DNA from: DATMAM01 sp035559995
GTDB lineage: Bacteria; Desulfobacterota; Binatia; UBA9968
Length of the DNA stretch: 64,000 nucleotides
NCBI GenBank assembly: GCA_035559995.1
Contig: DATMAM010000040.1
Location: forward strand, 243,354-307,353
Direction: 5' to 3'
Shown here in pieces: positions 1 through 7,635 of the stretch. Numbering within the stretch: position 1 is the first letter of the stretch; the number at the start of each line of letters is the position of its first letter. The position numbers and the translations under genes are program-made. The notes under the pieces were generated by a model. It was not told where the DNA came from and searched no databases. It saw nothing but the letters and a program-made list of their open reading frames with translations.

Positions 1-689
1 TTCTGGTACCCGATCCCGATGTACTGTCCCCACTTCTGCTTTAGGTGCTTGAACTCGCGCTGGGTGTTCTCGACGCTTCTCGAGACCGTGTTGCCGCCGG
101 CTTTGGTGATGAAGTTATGCTCGGCGGCGAAGCGAGAGTCCTGCCACACGATCCGCTCCTTGAGGAGCGCCTGCAAAGAGAGATCCACATCATCGAATTG
201 GGTCACCTCGGGATCATAGCGGATTTTTCGATCGAGAATCCCAAGAAGCGCCCCCTCGAGTCGGGTGAGTTGAAACGGCTTGTGCGGGCGGAACTTCCGC
301 ACATCGTCCTGGAAGGGATTGAAGGAGAAGCAACTGATGCCGAGCTCCTCGCAGATGTTCGCTGAGTTGAGGAGGATCCGCTCGATCGCGTGCGGATCCA
401 CGATCCGGCGGGGTCGGAAGCCGACCACGCAGTACAGGCTCCTCACGTCATCGTTGCACTGCACAATCACGCGCTCGTTGAAGTGATCGAGAATCCACTG
501 GCGAAGCCGCCCAAGACCGAAAATATCGTTGGGATGGGGAACGATCTTCGCCCCGATGTCCTTGTAATCCCCGAGCTCTTCTTCCGCGACGCACACCACG
601 GGATTTTTGAACAGCTTGACCGTCTGCGCGCAGCTCTCCACGCGCCGGCGGCTCGGTATCACGACGAGCATGTCTTTGGCCTCGATCAC
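1..689 (-). CDS. TAGT-like (TET-associated) glycosyltransferase, C-terminus outside window
   Basis: The gene runs leftward off the window; 229 residues are visible. The chain begins like a nucleotide-sugar transferase: IPSRRR at about residues 11-16, CNDDVRS near 78-84 as a likely DxD-type metal/sugar site, and FDDVDLSLQA near 165-174. This pattern matches the phage TAGT family, proposed (Iyer and colleagues, 2013) to glycosylate modified bases in phage DNA. The start chosen is GTG at 689, which overlaps the stop of the upstream ParB-like gene as GTGA; ATG at 671 is an alternative. Coupling to a ParB-like protein is a recurrent context of this family. The family call rests on motifs read by eye, so it is moderately secure; the donor sugar and target base are unknown. 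Confidence 0.6.
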   Translation of the reverse strand, partial: MIEAKDMLVVIPSRRRVESCAQTVKLFKNPVVCVAEEELGDYKDIGAKIVPHPNDIFGLGRLRQWILDHFNERVIVQCNDDVRSLYCVVGFRPRRIVDPHAIERILLNSANICEELGISCFSFNPFQDDVRKFRPHKPFQLTRLEGALLGILDRKIRYDPEVTQFDDVDLSLQALLKERIVWQDSRFAAEHNFITKAGGNTVSRSVENTQREFKHLKQKWGQYIGIGYQ

Positions 690-1423
690 GCAGCGGCACC
701 TTTCTTGGCCGGCGTTTTTGCGGCCTGAGCGCGGGCCTCGAGCTCCTTTACCCGCTGCATGTACTTGGACCCGTTGATGACCCGCCCGACACCGATGGTT
801 TTCTTTCCCACGTATCCCGGGACCTTCACTTTCTGCAGACCGAAATGATCCATCGCGGAAAGAAAGTCCCGGCTGTCCTTAAAAAAGACAACGATGTAAT
901 CGTAATGCTCGTATGGGAGGAGGTCCATTTCTGGCGGGCCGGGGAGCTCGTCCTCGGGCTCCTCGAATCCGGATAGATGCGAACCATTTTCATCCATTCC
1001 GCCGCGCATCTGAAGATCAGCCTCTTGGCGAAGCGGGGCCATATTCAAGCTGTCGTAGAGGTCGGGCATCTGGCTTTCGAGTTCCTTGAGCAGGTTGCCC
1101 AGGAGCTGCTCGTCCCAGTCGCCCCCGACATTGGGGTTATTCAGCGTGATATTGAGCGCCTTCTCCTTCTCGATCGGAAGGTCCACAACCGAACATGGCA
1201 CGGTTTTTTCGCCGCGCGCCTTCAGGATCTTGAAACGCTGGTGGCCGGAAACAAGGTTGCCGGTCCGCTTGTTCCACACGAGCGGCTCCACCAGGTCAAA
1301 CTCGGCCAGGGATTGCTCGATGGTTTCGTACTCGTGCTCCCCGGGCTGGAGCTCGCGCCTGGGGTTGTACGGGGCCGGGTTGATCTTGCTCACCGGGATA
1401 TCCTGAAGGTTGATCTTTGCCAT
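686..1423 (-). CDS. ParB-like nuclease/CTPase-fold protein
   Basis: This 245-residue protein opens with a ParB N-terminal domain (about residues 1-110) carrying VSGHQRFK at 58-65, the conserved SGHxR box of the family. The rest lacks the helix-turn-helix of true chromosome partition proteins, and the C-terminal region is Lys/Ala-rich. Single-domain ParB proteins of this kind are common in phages and often sit beside DNA-modification enzymes. Here the gene shares a GTGA overlap with the TAGT-like glycosyltransferase, so the two are probably made together. A GGGGGG purine run stands just before the ATG. The role is inferred (a specificity or modification factor rather than segregation). Confidence 0.75.
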   Translation of the reverse strand: MAKINLQDIPVSKINPAPYNPRRELQPGEHEYETIEQSLAEFDLVEPLVWNKRTGNLVSGHQRFKILKARGEKTVPCSVVDLPIEKEKALNITLNNPNVGGDWDEQLLGNLLKELESQMPDLYDSLNMAPLRQEADLQMRGGMDENGSHLSGFEEPEDELPGPPEMDLLPYEHYDYIVVFFKDSRDFLSAMDHFGLQKVKVPGYVGKKTIGVGRVINGSKYMQRVKELEARAQAAKTPAKKGAAA

Positions 1424-1576
1424 GTACCCCCCTACGATTCAGAGTCGTTCAATTCCGCCATAACGGCGTCCACGCCTGGCCCCAGGACAACGATCGCGGC
1501 CTGGTTTGATACGCAGCAACCCCCATGGGGAGATCGTGCCTTAAAAAGCCGCTAATGCGTTTTCTCAGTTTTGGAA
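1424..1576. other. 153-nt intergenic gap, nothing called
   Basis: This gap separates the lysis genes from the ParB/TAGT pair. I see no strong hairpin or promoter. Short open frames cross it but have no convincing start site. Confidence 0.4.
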
Positions 1577-1921
1577 TCACCGCGCGTGTCGCCCGATCGC
1601 GACGGCAATCTCTGCGGCAAATTGGCCGCAGTTCTGGGTGACGAGCTGCTCGCTTTCCGCGCGGATCCGGTTGACCAGGATCGCTCGATAGGCAGCGGCG
1701 ATCAGTCCGCCGGAACGATCCTCGAGGAGCGCGGTCAGCTTTTGCCACCGCTCGGAAAGAATCCTGGCGCAGGCTTGATCCCCTGGCGTTCCCTCTTGAT
1801 CCGCCAACTTCCGAAAGGCGACCAAGTCATCCCCGAGCCTCTGCCCAACAAAGGAGCAGCCGGTGATCCAGACCAAGAATGCGATAATCAAACCAATGAT
1901 GATCCAGTCCCGCATAGTCAC
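1577..1921 (-). CDS. Putative phage lipoprotein (o-spanin candidate)
   Basis: The 114-residue product starts with a hydrophobic stretch ending in a lipobox-like ITGC (Cys at about residue 22), so it is predicted to be lipid-anchored after signal peptidase II cleavage. The remainder is a soluble, mainly helical domain with no recognised family. Its ATG overlaps the stop of the upstream TM/coiled-coil gene as ATGA. A membrane-tethered coiled-coil protein followed by a lipoprotein, just downstream of the endolysin, is the layout of a two-component spanin that fuses inner and outer membranes at lysis. The spanin call is contextual and tentative. Confidence 0.5.
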   Translation of the reverse strand: MTMRDWIIIGLIIAFLVWITGCSFVGQRLGDDLVAFRKLADQEGTPGDQACARILSERWQKLTALLEDRSGGLIAAAYRAILVNRIRAESEQLVTQNCGQFAAEIAVAIGRHAR

Positions 1922-2139
1922 CTCTGGACAAACTCATCGAACCGATCTTTGAGCTTGTTGTGCTCGGCCCAAAGCCGCTCGATATCCTTGCGAAGATACG
2001 CTACCTCACCCCCGTTGCCGGCCAATTTCTGCCGGTCGCGGTGAAAGTATTCATTCACGATCTTGAGCACGACGGCGAGGACGCTCGAGATCAGAGCGAT
2101 CACGACCGAAACGTCCTGCCATGTGAGATTCTCAATCAC
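1918..2139 (-). CDS. Small TM plus coiled-coil lysis protein (i-spanin or holin-like)
   Basis: The product has 73 residues. Residues about 8-27 form one transmembrane segment, and the C-terminal half is charged and heptad-like (DIERLWAEHNKLKDRF), predicted to be a coiled coil. An N-terminal anchor with an external coiled coil resembles an inner-membrane spanin; a small holin or XhlA-like protein is the alternative, although XhlA has the opposite order. ATGA overlaps on both sides tie it to the preceding hypothetical gene and the following lipoprotein. Confidence 0.5.
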   Translation of the reverse strand: MIENLTWQDVSVVIALISSVLAVVLKIVNEYFHRDRQKLAGNGGEVAYLRKDIERLWAEHNKLKDRFDEFVQR

Positions 2140-2354
2140 TTGGTAAATGCACGCTTGACTTCGTGCATCGCGATGTTCACTTCGGAGCGCGGGACAGCGC
2201 CTTCCTTGAAGATCGCGTACACGTGGGGCCCGGGCTCCTTTGTCGCGACCATGTGCTCGCGCATGTCCTGGAGGTTCTGAAGATGCACGCTGAGCTCGTT
2301 GGTGTCTCGGAAGACCAAAAAGATTCCTTCCTCTCGCGATACGATCTGCATCAC
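2136..2354 (-). CDS. Hypothetical phage protein, 72 aa
   Basis: I do not recognise this small soluble protein. It has a mixed alpha/beta composition, with no membrane segment or cysteines. It sits between the 158-residue hypothetical and the TM/coiled-coil lysis protein, overlapping the latter by ATGA, so it is probably co-expressed with the lysis genes. Confidence 0.55.
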   Translation of the reverse strand: MMQIVSREEGIFLVFRDTNELSVHLQNLQDMREHMVATKEPGPHVYAIFKEGAVPRSEVNIAMHEVKRAFTK

Positions 2355-2356
2355 TC

Positions 2357-2833
2357 CTACTGGTAGTATTTCACCAGCACGGGCCGGTTGTGCAGCTCAT
2401 CGACTTTCTCTTTCACCAAGACGCGCTCGCCACAGAAAAAGCGGATCTCGGTGGTCTCCCGGCCGGGCGCCGCGAAGAGCATCATTCCGAGATTCACTTC
2501 GATCGTGTCGCCGTTCTTGTCGGTCAGATAAACACAGCTCGAGGGCACCTGGGCGATCAGCCGCCGCTCACGCTTGTTTTCCTCGGGGCACTGCTCGTAG
2601 TCGGCGCAGAATTCTTCGTGGGATTTAACCCAGGCGTTTATCTCAGCGCCGTGGTCATTCAACCGCCGCACGATCCAATGGCCGTCGGGGAGCTCGAGGT
2701 TTCCCTTTGACGTTCGTGCATAAAACTTCGTGACACCATCGCTCTCAAGGCCGTACACGCCGGCCGGATAGGGAGGCCCGAGCAGCCGCTCAGCCTCAAC
2801 CTTGAACCCGGAATGTTTATGGAAAAATTTCAT
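2357..2833 (-). CDS. Hypothetical phage protein, 158 aa
   Basis: This is an unrecognised soluble protein with an acidic middle containing CADYEQCPEENKR and a beta-rich C-terminal part ending in NRPVLVKYYQ. It has four cysteines but no clear zinc ribbon. It lies between the endolysin and the spanin-like genes. Spacing (2 nt to the next start) supports co-translation. No function is proposed. Confidence 0.55.
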   Translation of the reverse strand: MKFFHKHSGFKVEAERLLGPPYPAGVYGLESDGVTKFYARTSKGNLELPDGHWIVRRLNDHGAEINAWVKSHEEFCADYEQCPEENKRERRLIAQVPSSCVYLTDKNGDTIEVNLGMMLFAAPGRETTEIRFFCGERVLVKEKVDELHNRPVLVKYYQ

Positions 2834-2877
2834 GCAGGACTTTTACCACAGTTCAGCGCCGTTCGATTCGGGAATTT

Positions 2878-3354
2878 TTAGTTGTCGGCCGCAGCGTACT
2901 TCAAATTCTGAGCGATCCGGCGCGCCCAGCCGCGCGCATTGTGACCCCAGTTAGAAAGCCGCGTCATGAAATCCAGCCGCTCGGCGAGAAAACGGAGCAG
3001 CGCATCGTTCGGGTCCATCCGATCGTAAGCCACTTGGCTAACCGGACCCCAGTAGCCGTCATCAGCAACTCCGACCGCTCGCTGGAGCATCCGGATCGCG
3101 TTTCCGATCCCGTGGTGAACAGCGGCGTCAAACAGTTGGTAGACAAGCGCATCGTCGAGCTTTGAGGCAACGGGAGCCCAAAAATCGCGCTGGTAGATGA
3201 CCTTTGCCCCGTCGCGCGTGAGATTCTTAATGTCGACGTCAGGATAGGAGCGCTTCGAAATCCCCCAGTTCGTCTCCCCGCCGGGGTCCTCGGGGTCGTT
3301 TGTGTAGCCCCCCTCGTGCCCGAGCGTGCGGTCAAAAGCCGTATCGAAGTCCAT
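2878..3354 (-). CDS. Endolysin, GH108 N-acetylmuramidase
   Basis: The 158-residue product has the GH108 signature at its N-terminus: HEGGYTNDPEDPGG followed by TNWGIS. The Glu of EGGY (residue 14) is the family's catalytic acid. The length matches single-domain phage muramidases that cut the MurNAc-GlcNAc bond of peptidoglycan. No signal peptide or SAR anchor is visible, so release should depend on a holin. The start codon overlaps the preceding stop as TGATG. The C-terminal half keeps the family's second helical domain (FLAERLDFM). Confidence 0.88.
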   Translation of the reverse strand: MDFDTAFDRTLGHEGGYTNDPEDPGGETNWGISKRSYPDVDIKNLTRDGAKVIYQRDFWAPVASKLDDALVYQLFDAAVHHGIGNAIRMLQRAVGVADDGYWGPVSQVAYDRMDPNDALLRFLAERLDFMTRLSNWGHNARGWARRIAQNLKYAAADN

Positions 3355-3725
3355 CAGCGTTTTCTCCGATCGAAATCAGGGCGGATCGCCGAAATCGTCT
3401 TGGCGGTGCGATCATCCGAATAATTTTCCTCGAACCGCGCAAGCCCGCACTCACCGGCGCGCAGATAAGCCTCGATCGAGAGAGCCAAAACCTGCCACCT
3501 GTACTCGAGCATGGCCTGCCAGCCGGAGTAGTGGCGGAACTCCTCGCGTTTGAGGATCGGCATCAAGCATTTGACCAGGCGGTGATCGACCCGGAATCCG
3601 ACAGTAATCTTCTCCCCGTTCGACCGCATCACGACGTCATCGCAGCCGTAATCTTTTAAGATTTGCCGGATCTGCTCCTTCGACTTCTTTATCGTCCAAG
3701 GGTTCTCAAATTCTCGCCTGCCCAT
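3354..3725 (-). CDS. Conserved phage protein of unknown function, 123 aa
   Basis: This is a soluble, basic protein. Its central EYRWQVLALSIEAYLRAGE helix resembles a segment seen in a widespread phage hypothetical family (WRALLLVIKAKLEAVE-like). It ends in a run of Arg/Lys directly at the endolysin start (TGATG overlap). No enzymatic motif is evident. The position suggests a late or lysis-linked accessory role. Confidence 0.55.
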   Translation of the reverse strand: MGRREFENPWTIKKSKEQIRQILKDYGCDDVVMRSNGEKITVGFRVDHRLVKCLMPILKREEFRHYSGWQAMLEYRWQVLALSIEAYLRAGECGLARFEENYSDDRTAKTISAIRPDFDRRKR

Positions 3726-3726
3726 A

Positions 3727-4098
3727 TCACGATAGGCCGATCACGTTGGTTCCATCACAGTAGACGAGCTTCACCTGGCCGGGCGTGAGCGTCACTCCGG
3801 TGCCGGCGGCAGTCTTCACCGTGATATTAAATCCGCCACCGCTCCCGTGCTCCACGAGGTAGAGCTTCTTGTTGGTTGGGACGATCAAGTTTCTATTGGC
3901 GGTGAGCGTTCCGGAAGTTTTGATGTGCATGTTCTCGAGCGCCTGCGCCGATGTGAGCGTCACGTCAGCCGTACTGATCGGGATGTTCTCGCTATCGCAG
4001 AGCGCTTTGTCGAGCTTGTCGATCGCCTCATTCGCGGTCACGTGTGGATTGTTCTGATTACCGACGAGATGCGTGATGCTCAAATTGGGTGACGGCAT
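3727..4098 (-). CDS. Small tail-appendage-like structural protein, 123 aa
   Basis: The product is a beta-rich protein beginning PSPNLSITHLVGNQN and containing VTANEAIDKLDKAL. It resembles small phage proteins encoded beside tail fibres, in which a short N-terminal helix leads to a beta sandwich ending in a LVYCDGTN-type strand. A strong GGAGG ribosome site precedes the ATG. It is the first gene after a 28-bp dyad and may begin a separately controlled end-of-late segment. A virion role is inferred. Confidence 0.6.
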   Translation of the reverse strand: MPSPNLSITHLVGNQNNPHVTANEAIDKLDKALCDSENIPISTADVTLTSAQALENMHIKTSGTLTANRNLIVPTNKKLYLVEHGSGGGFNITVKTAAGTGVTLTPGQVKLVYCDGTNVIGLS

Positions 4099-4111
4099 TT
4101 TTCCTCCGGCA

Positions 4112-4139
4112 TAACTAAGCCATAATTATGTCATAGTTA
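4112..4139. promoter_or_regulatory. 28-bp imperfect palindrome, operator or promoter candidate
   Basis: TAACTA and TAGTTA arms flank a central ATAATTAT; the dyad is exactly centred at 4125/4126 with two mismatched positions per arm. The segment is AT-rich in a GC-rich region. It overlaps the end of the hub C-terminal gene and lies just upstream of the next ATG. Its core resembles a -10 element on the minus strand. It may be an operator for the appendage and lysis genes. Confidence 0.4.
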
Positions 4140-5765
4140 GACCACCGCCTGGCCGACGAAGCCACGTCCGACAGCAGCGCTGATCTGATACCAGCGAACG
4201 CCGACTGGATCGCCGGGCGTGAAGCCATCCGTTGTTTGATCGGCAGCGCTGTAGGTTGCGCTGCTCGTGGTGGGATTCGGCGAGAGCTGGCGCTTCAGAG
4301 TGGCGAAATCGGTGGTCCAAATCTCCACATGGTAGAGCTCGCTGGTTTCCCCGAGCGGCGGGTTTGTAACCAGGTTCCACGTGCCGCGGATCCGGCTCCG
4401 TCGCTCGCACGTGAGCGTCAGATTATTCGATCCGTCCCGCGTCCCTCGTATCAGCGTCACCGGGTACGGCTTCTGCGACACCCCGGTGTTCGTGACTTTA
4501 AGAACAGGACTCGGGCCAGCAAGGCCGCCGATCGACTCCGCGACGTAGTGCCGGACCGTGTTCAATGGCGCGATCACGCGCTGAATCGCGCCGAGCTCGA
4601 GCTTGATGACAGCCTCGCCGGCCACGTGCGTTCCTGTCGCCCAGTCCGTGCCCTGGCAGCCGCGGATGATGTTTTTTACCGTGTACCGATTCGGGTTTGA
4701 GCCGATCTGGGTGACGCTCTGAATGATGACCACTTCCTTTCCCCACAGAAACGCATTGAGCTCGTTCAGGGCATCGAGTTCGGTCACGCTCGAGAGAGAG
4801 CCATCACCGATCATCCGGAGATTCACCGAGCTGGTACGGTCCCACAAACTTCCCTCATGATTCGGGAGCGCGCTCTCAGCGATCCCGACCACAGCCGGCG
4901 TGTCTAGCATCGTAAGCTCTGCCCACTCCTGGCCGTCATCCGACACGAACACAACAGCGCCCTTCCACGCGGCGGGATCGCCGGTCATCGGCACGCCGCA
5001 GATGTAGAGCGCCGGCTGCATCTGATCGTCGATGTCTCGGAACAGGGGCGAATCGAGCACGAAAAGGCCCGTGATGCCGATCGCGGGAATGGTGTCCGTC
5101 GGGAAGCCCTGGCCGGCGACGCCCGGATTGACGGCAGCATAGAGCCTGGGATTCTCGCGCACAGCGCGAGCTCGTAGGATTCCGGGATCGCCCCAATCGG
5201 CTTGATCGATTCTCATGACGTGGCGTGTGACTCGGATGAACCGCCCTTGCACGGTGGGATCCAACGCCCCCAGGCCGAAGCTCGCAAAAGCTGGGGTGAT
5301 GATCCAGCCGTGGTACGTCGTGGGATCCACAGCACCGAGCGCGAACTCGGCAGCATTGGGCGTGACGGAGGTACTGGAGAGAAAGACAACCGGATCGCCG
5401 GTGTCGAACGACATGCTGGCGATAAGAGCGATCGCAACGGCCGGATCCACAGCACCGAGAGCGAACGATGCGGCATCGGGCGTGATGGAGACGGACGGGG
5501 AAAACTCTTGATACAGGACCTGAAGCGGAACGTGAGTAATGCGCGCTTCCCGGAACGGATCGTACAAGACCTGCGGAGGGACCTGCGTGATCCGCGCTTC
5601 CCGGAACGGATCGTACAAGACCTGCGGAGGGACCTGCGTGATCCGCGCGCTCGGGGTAGCAGGTTCATAGAGTACCTGATCCGGAGTTTGCGTAACGCGA
5701 GCGCTGGGGGCAGCAGGCTCGTAAGCAACTTGCTCCGGGTTTTGGGTGATTCTCGCATCGCCCAC
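4137..5765 (-). CDS. C-terminal half of a split J-like tail hub, with N-terminal tandem repeats
   Basis: The protein has 542 residues. Residues 1-88 are five 17-to-20-residue repeats of the form ARITQxPxQVLYxP. Residues about 93-172 hold three TPxxAxFxLGAxDP repeats. From about 175 onward the chain reads as the distal half of a J or GTA-gp15-like hub: FIRVTRH..GILRARAVRENPRLYA, then a DSPLFRD segment and a C-terminal RGTWN...PLGETSELY domain. The proximal half is the separate gene at 7636-9954, which stops just where this half would continue. The start is GTG at 5765, overlapping the previous stop (TAGTG). The hub role is inferred from the match of the two halves. Confidence 0.7.
   Translation of the reverse strand: MGDARITQNPEQVAYEPAAPSARVTQTPDQVLYEPATPSARITQVPPQVLYDPFREARITQVPPQVLYDPFREARITHVPLQVLYQEFSPSVSITPDAASFALGAVDPAVAIALIASMSFDTGDPVVFLSSTSVTPNAAEFALGAVDPTTYHGWIITPAFASFGLGALDPTVQGRFIRVTRHVMRIDQADWGDPGILRARAVRENPRLYAAVNPGVAGQGFPTDTIPAIGITGLFVLDSPLFRDIDDQMQPALYICGVPMTGDPAAWKGAVVFVSDDGQEWAELTMLDTPAVVGIAESALPNHEGSLWDRTSSVNLRMIGDGSLSSVTELDALNELNAFLWGKEVVIIQSVTQIGSNPNRYTVKNIIRGCQGTDWATGTHVAGEAVIKLELGAIQRVIAPLNTVRHYVAESIGGLAGPSPVLKVTNTGVSQKPYPVTLIRGTRDGSNNLTLTCERRSRIRGTWNLVTNPPLGETSELYHVEIWTTDFATLKRQLSPNPTTSSATYSAADQTTDGFTPGDPVGVRWYQISAAVGRGFVGQAVV
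5544..5645. repeat. Exact 51-bp tandem duplication
   Basis: Two adjacent identical 51-bp units (5544-5594 and 5595-5645) encode two of the five ARITQ repeats. Perfect identity at the DNA level points to a recent slippage or unequal-exchange event. Confidence 0.9.
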
Positions 5766-6775
5766 TAGGCTGTTACCTCATACCCCGTTTGCAGCGCATT
5801 GACGTCGGCCTCCGTCCACCCGCCGGCAGTGACCGGATTCGTGTTGTAAAGCTGGAGCGGTGAATAGGTGTGACTCTCCGTGAGCACGTAGGCATCGCCC
5901 TGGACGTCCGTGGTGCCGTGACGGAGAGACGTCGCAACACTGCGGGCCCCGGCATCGGTCTTCTTTCCGCGAAAACGCAGCCCAACCGCTTTTGGAATTG
6001 CCCCCGTGGGGAGGTTCTGCATGGTGAATAGATCCTTGTGGCCGACCGTCGCCGATGAGTTGTAGTCGGTGTCATCATTTGGCGAGGCCTCATCGACGTT
6101 CTGAAAATTCGATCCTGCGCTCGGCGTGAATTGCGTGCTGTTGCCCGCGCCATCTGGAAAGAAGCAGCCGACCCGAAGGTCGCCGCCGAAATCATCAGCG
6201 ATATAAACATCGTCCAAGTCCACCGTCTCGGCACCGTTGCCGCCACCGCTCGGAAACCCCAGCACGATTCTATCGACAGTCGTCGTGGAGCCGTTTTTGG
6301 TATCGACGTTCGTGAGATTCAACACCTCAACGTCATTGATCTTGACGACCACCGATCCGGTTGTGTCATGGATCACCACCTTGGCCTGAATGTGGTAGTA
6401 GGTGTTAATGAGCATCGTGACGCCGCTCGTTGTCCCGAGCAGAACGTTATCGCCTCGGAAGACCTCGATATCCCCTGAAGACTTAAGATGCAGATAGACA
6501 TGGTTCGTGCCGCTATTCTGGAACAAACAGAAGTTCGGCAAATTGCCTGACAGTGTTGTAAATTTGAAGGCGAAACCGACGCAGACAGTGCCGACTGCAG
6601 TTATGGTTTTCACGACGTTCGGACCATTGTCGGTACACCGGATCGAATTGCTGCCGCCACGACCGCTGCCTGATGAAACAGAAAACGGGGCAGTGACGGA
6701 CGTCCAAATTCCCTGCGCCATGTGCGACGATCCGTAATAGTCGCCGCACGAATCGAACCAGTAAAAAGTCGGCAT
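5765..6775 (-). CDS. LamG/concanavalin-like tail appendage protein
   Basis: The 336-residue product begins with PTFYWFDSCGDYY and reads as a jelly-roll lectin-like domain over about residues 10-200 (GDIEVFRGDNVLLG, VVVKINDVEVLNL, VDLDDVYIADDFGG). A second beta domain follows. Such proteins commonly decorate tail tips and bind host glycans. It is one of three genes lying between the two halves of the J-like hub. TAATG overlap with the upstream gene supports translational coupling. Fold assignment is from pattern only. Confidence 0.6.
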   Translation of the reverse strand: MPTFYWFDSCGDYYGSSHMAQGIWTSVTAPFSVSSGSGRGGSNSIRCTDNGPNVVKTITAVGTVCVGFAFKFTTLSGNLPNFCLFQNSGTNHVYLHLKSSGDIEVFRGDNVLLGTTSGVTMLINTYYHIQAKVVIHDTTGSVVVKINDVEVLNLTNVDTKNGSTTTVDRIVLGFPSGGGNGAETVDLDDVYIADDFGGDLRVGCFFPDGAGNSTQFTPSAGSNFQNVDEASPNDDTDYNSSATVGHKDLFTMQNLPTGAIPKAVGLRFRGKKTDAGARSVATSLRHGTTDVQGDAYVLTESHTYSPLQLYNTNPVTAGGWTEADVNALQTGYEVTA

Positions 6776-7164
6776 TAGATCAGCCTCCAGTTTCCCTTGC
6801 GGACAATATGGATCCCGATCGCCCGGCCGTTTGCCCGCCTGAGAAGCGCGGTGAATACGAGACGCGCGCACTCAAGCACGTGATAGCGCTCGAGCGCGCG
6901 GCCGCCGACCCGGCCGGCCGGGAGCTTGGCGATGTCGAATGTATCTGCCGGCAGATTGTGGAGCTTGATCTTGGTAATCTCGTTGAGGATCTCCGGATCC
7001 GCCGTTTGCTCCTCGCCGGAGTGAAGCGCCCTCAGATAGTCGAGAGCAGCCGGGTACATCGCGTCGGGGTCGACGTCATACCAGTCCATCCCAGGGTACT
7101 CGGGCCGCTCGTATTTCGCGTAACCGCCAACCACCATGTGGTGAATGATTTCGTGGATCATCAT
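6775..7164 (-). CDS. Hypothetical 129-aa protein with N-terminal HExxH
   Basis: The start at 7164 gives an ATGA overlap with the upstream gene. Residues 4-8 read HEIIH, a zinc-metallopeptidase consensus, but it lies at the extreme N-terminus with no preceding helix and no obvious third ligand. The rest contains GMDWYDVDPDAMYPAALDYL and is helical. It could be a tiny tail-associated hydrolase or the motif could be fortuitous. I do not recognise the family. Confidence 0.5.
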   Translation of the reverse strand: MMIHEIIHHMVVGGYAKYERPEYPGMDWYDVDPDAMYPAALDYLRALHSGEEQTADPEILNEITKIKLHNLPADTFDIAKLPAGRVGGRALERYHVLECARLVFTALLRRANGRAIGIHIVRKGNWRLI

Positions 7165-7625
7165 GGGACTTCGTTCCCCCTGATCTCGCAGTTCAAGAGC
7201 GAAATTGATTGGCCGTCGCTCACGATCCGATCCGACACCAGATTCCAATAGGTGATGATCTCGCGGTTATTCAGCGTCGCGTTTCGATCCGTAAGCACAG
7301 CCCAGCGAGCGCCGGATCCGGACGCCGGTAGCGTTCCACCGCTCGCGGTGAACACGATGTCCTTAAGCTGGGTGAGCGCGCGGTCGTTCACGTCGTCTTC
7401 GGTGAGCACGTCGAAGTCGACCGTGTCGCGGTTGATATCCTGTCCGCCGGCGCTGTAGCCATTGCCCGTCGCAATCTCGGTGAGATCCGTCTTTAGGTTA
7501 GTGTCCGGGGTGGGCGTCTGCGCGCTCGTCGCAAGAAACAGCGCGAAGCCGCCGCCGGGGATAGAGGCGTTTCGGAAATAGGTCCCGAGTATGTTGTATT
7601 TGCCGCGGTTTGTGACTCCTGGCAT
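7161..7625 (-). CDS. Tail-fibre-module structural protein, 154 aa
   Basis: The sequence follows a recurrent phage virion family: an N-terminal segment with ASIPGGGFALFLATSA, then LTEIATGNGYSAGGQ, a VLTEDDVNDRALTQLKD strand and a C-terminal RWAVLTDRNATL beta region. Related proteins sit next to tail-tip hubs and fibres and are probably small decoration or adaptor domains. It follows the proximal half of the hub by 10 nt. Confidence 0.65.
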   Translation of the reverse strand: MPGVTNRGKYNILGTYFRNASIPGGGFALFLATSAQTPTPDTNLKTDLTEIATGNGYSAGGQDINRDTVDFDVLTEDDVNDRALTQLKDIVFTASGGTLPASGSGARWAVLTDRNATLNNREIITYWNLVSDRIVSDGQSISLLNCEIRGNEVP

Positions 7626-7635
7626 GGTTCCTCCA

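Noticed and set aside
45..728. Plus-strand open frames over the left edge
   Set aside because: They mirror the minus-strand TAGT-like gene, whose translation has coherent motifs; the plus frames have none and no ribosome sites.
1449..1748. 99-codon minus-strand frame
   Set aside because: Mostly overlaps the lipoprotein gene in another frame and is Arg-rich; the remaining part has no start signal.
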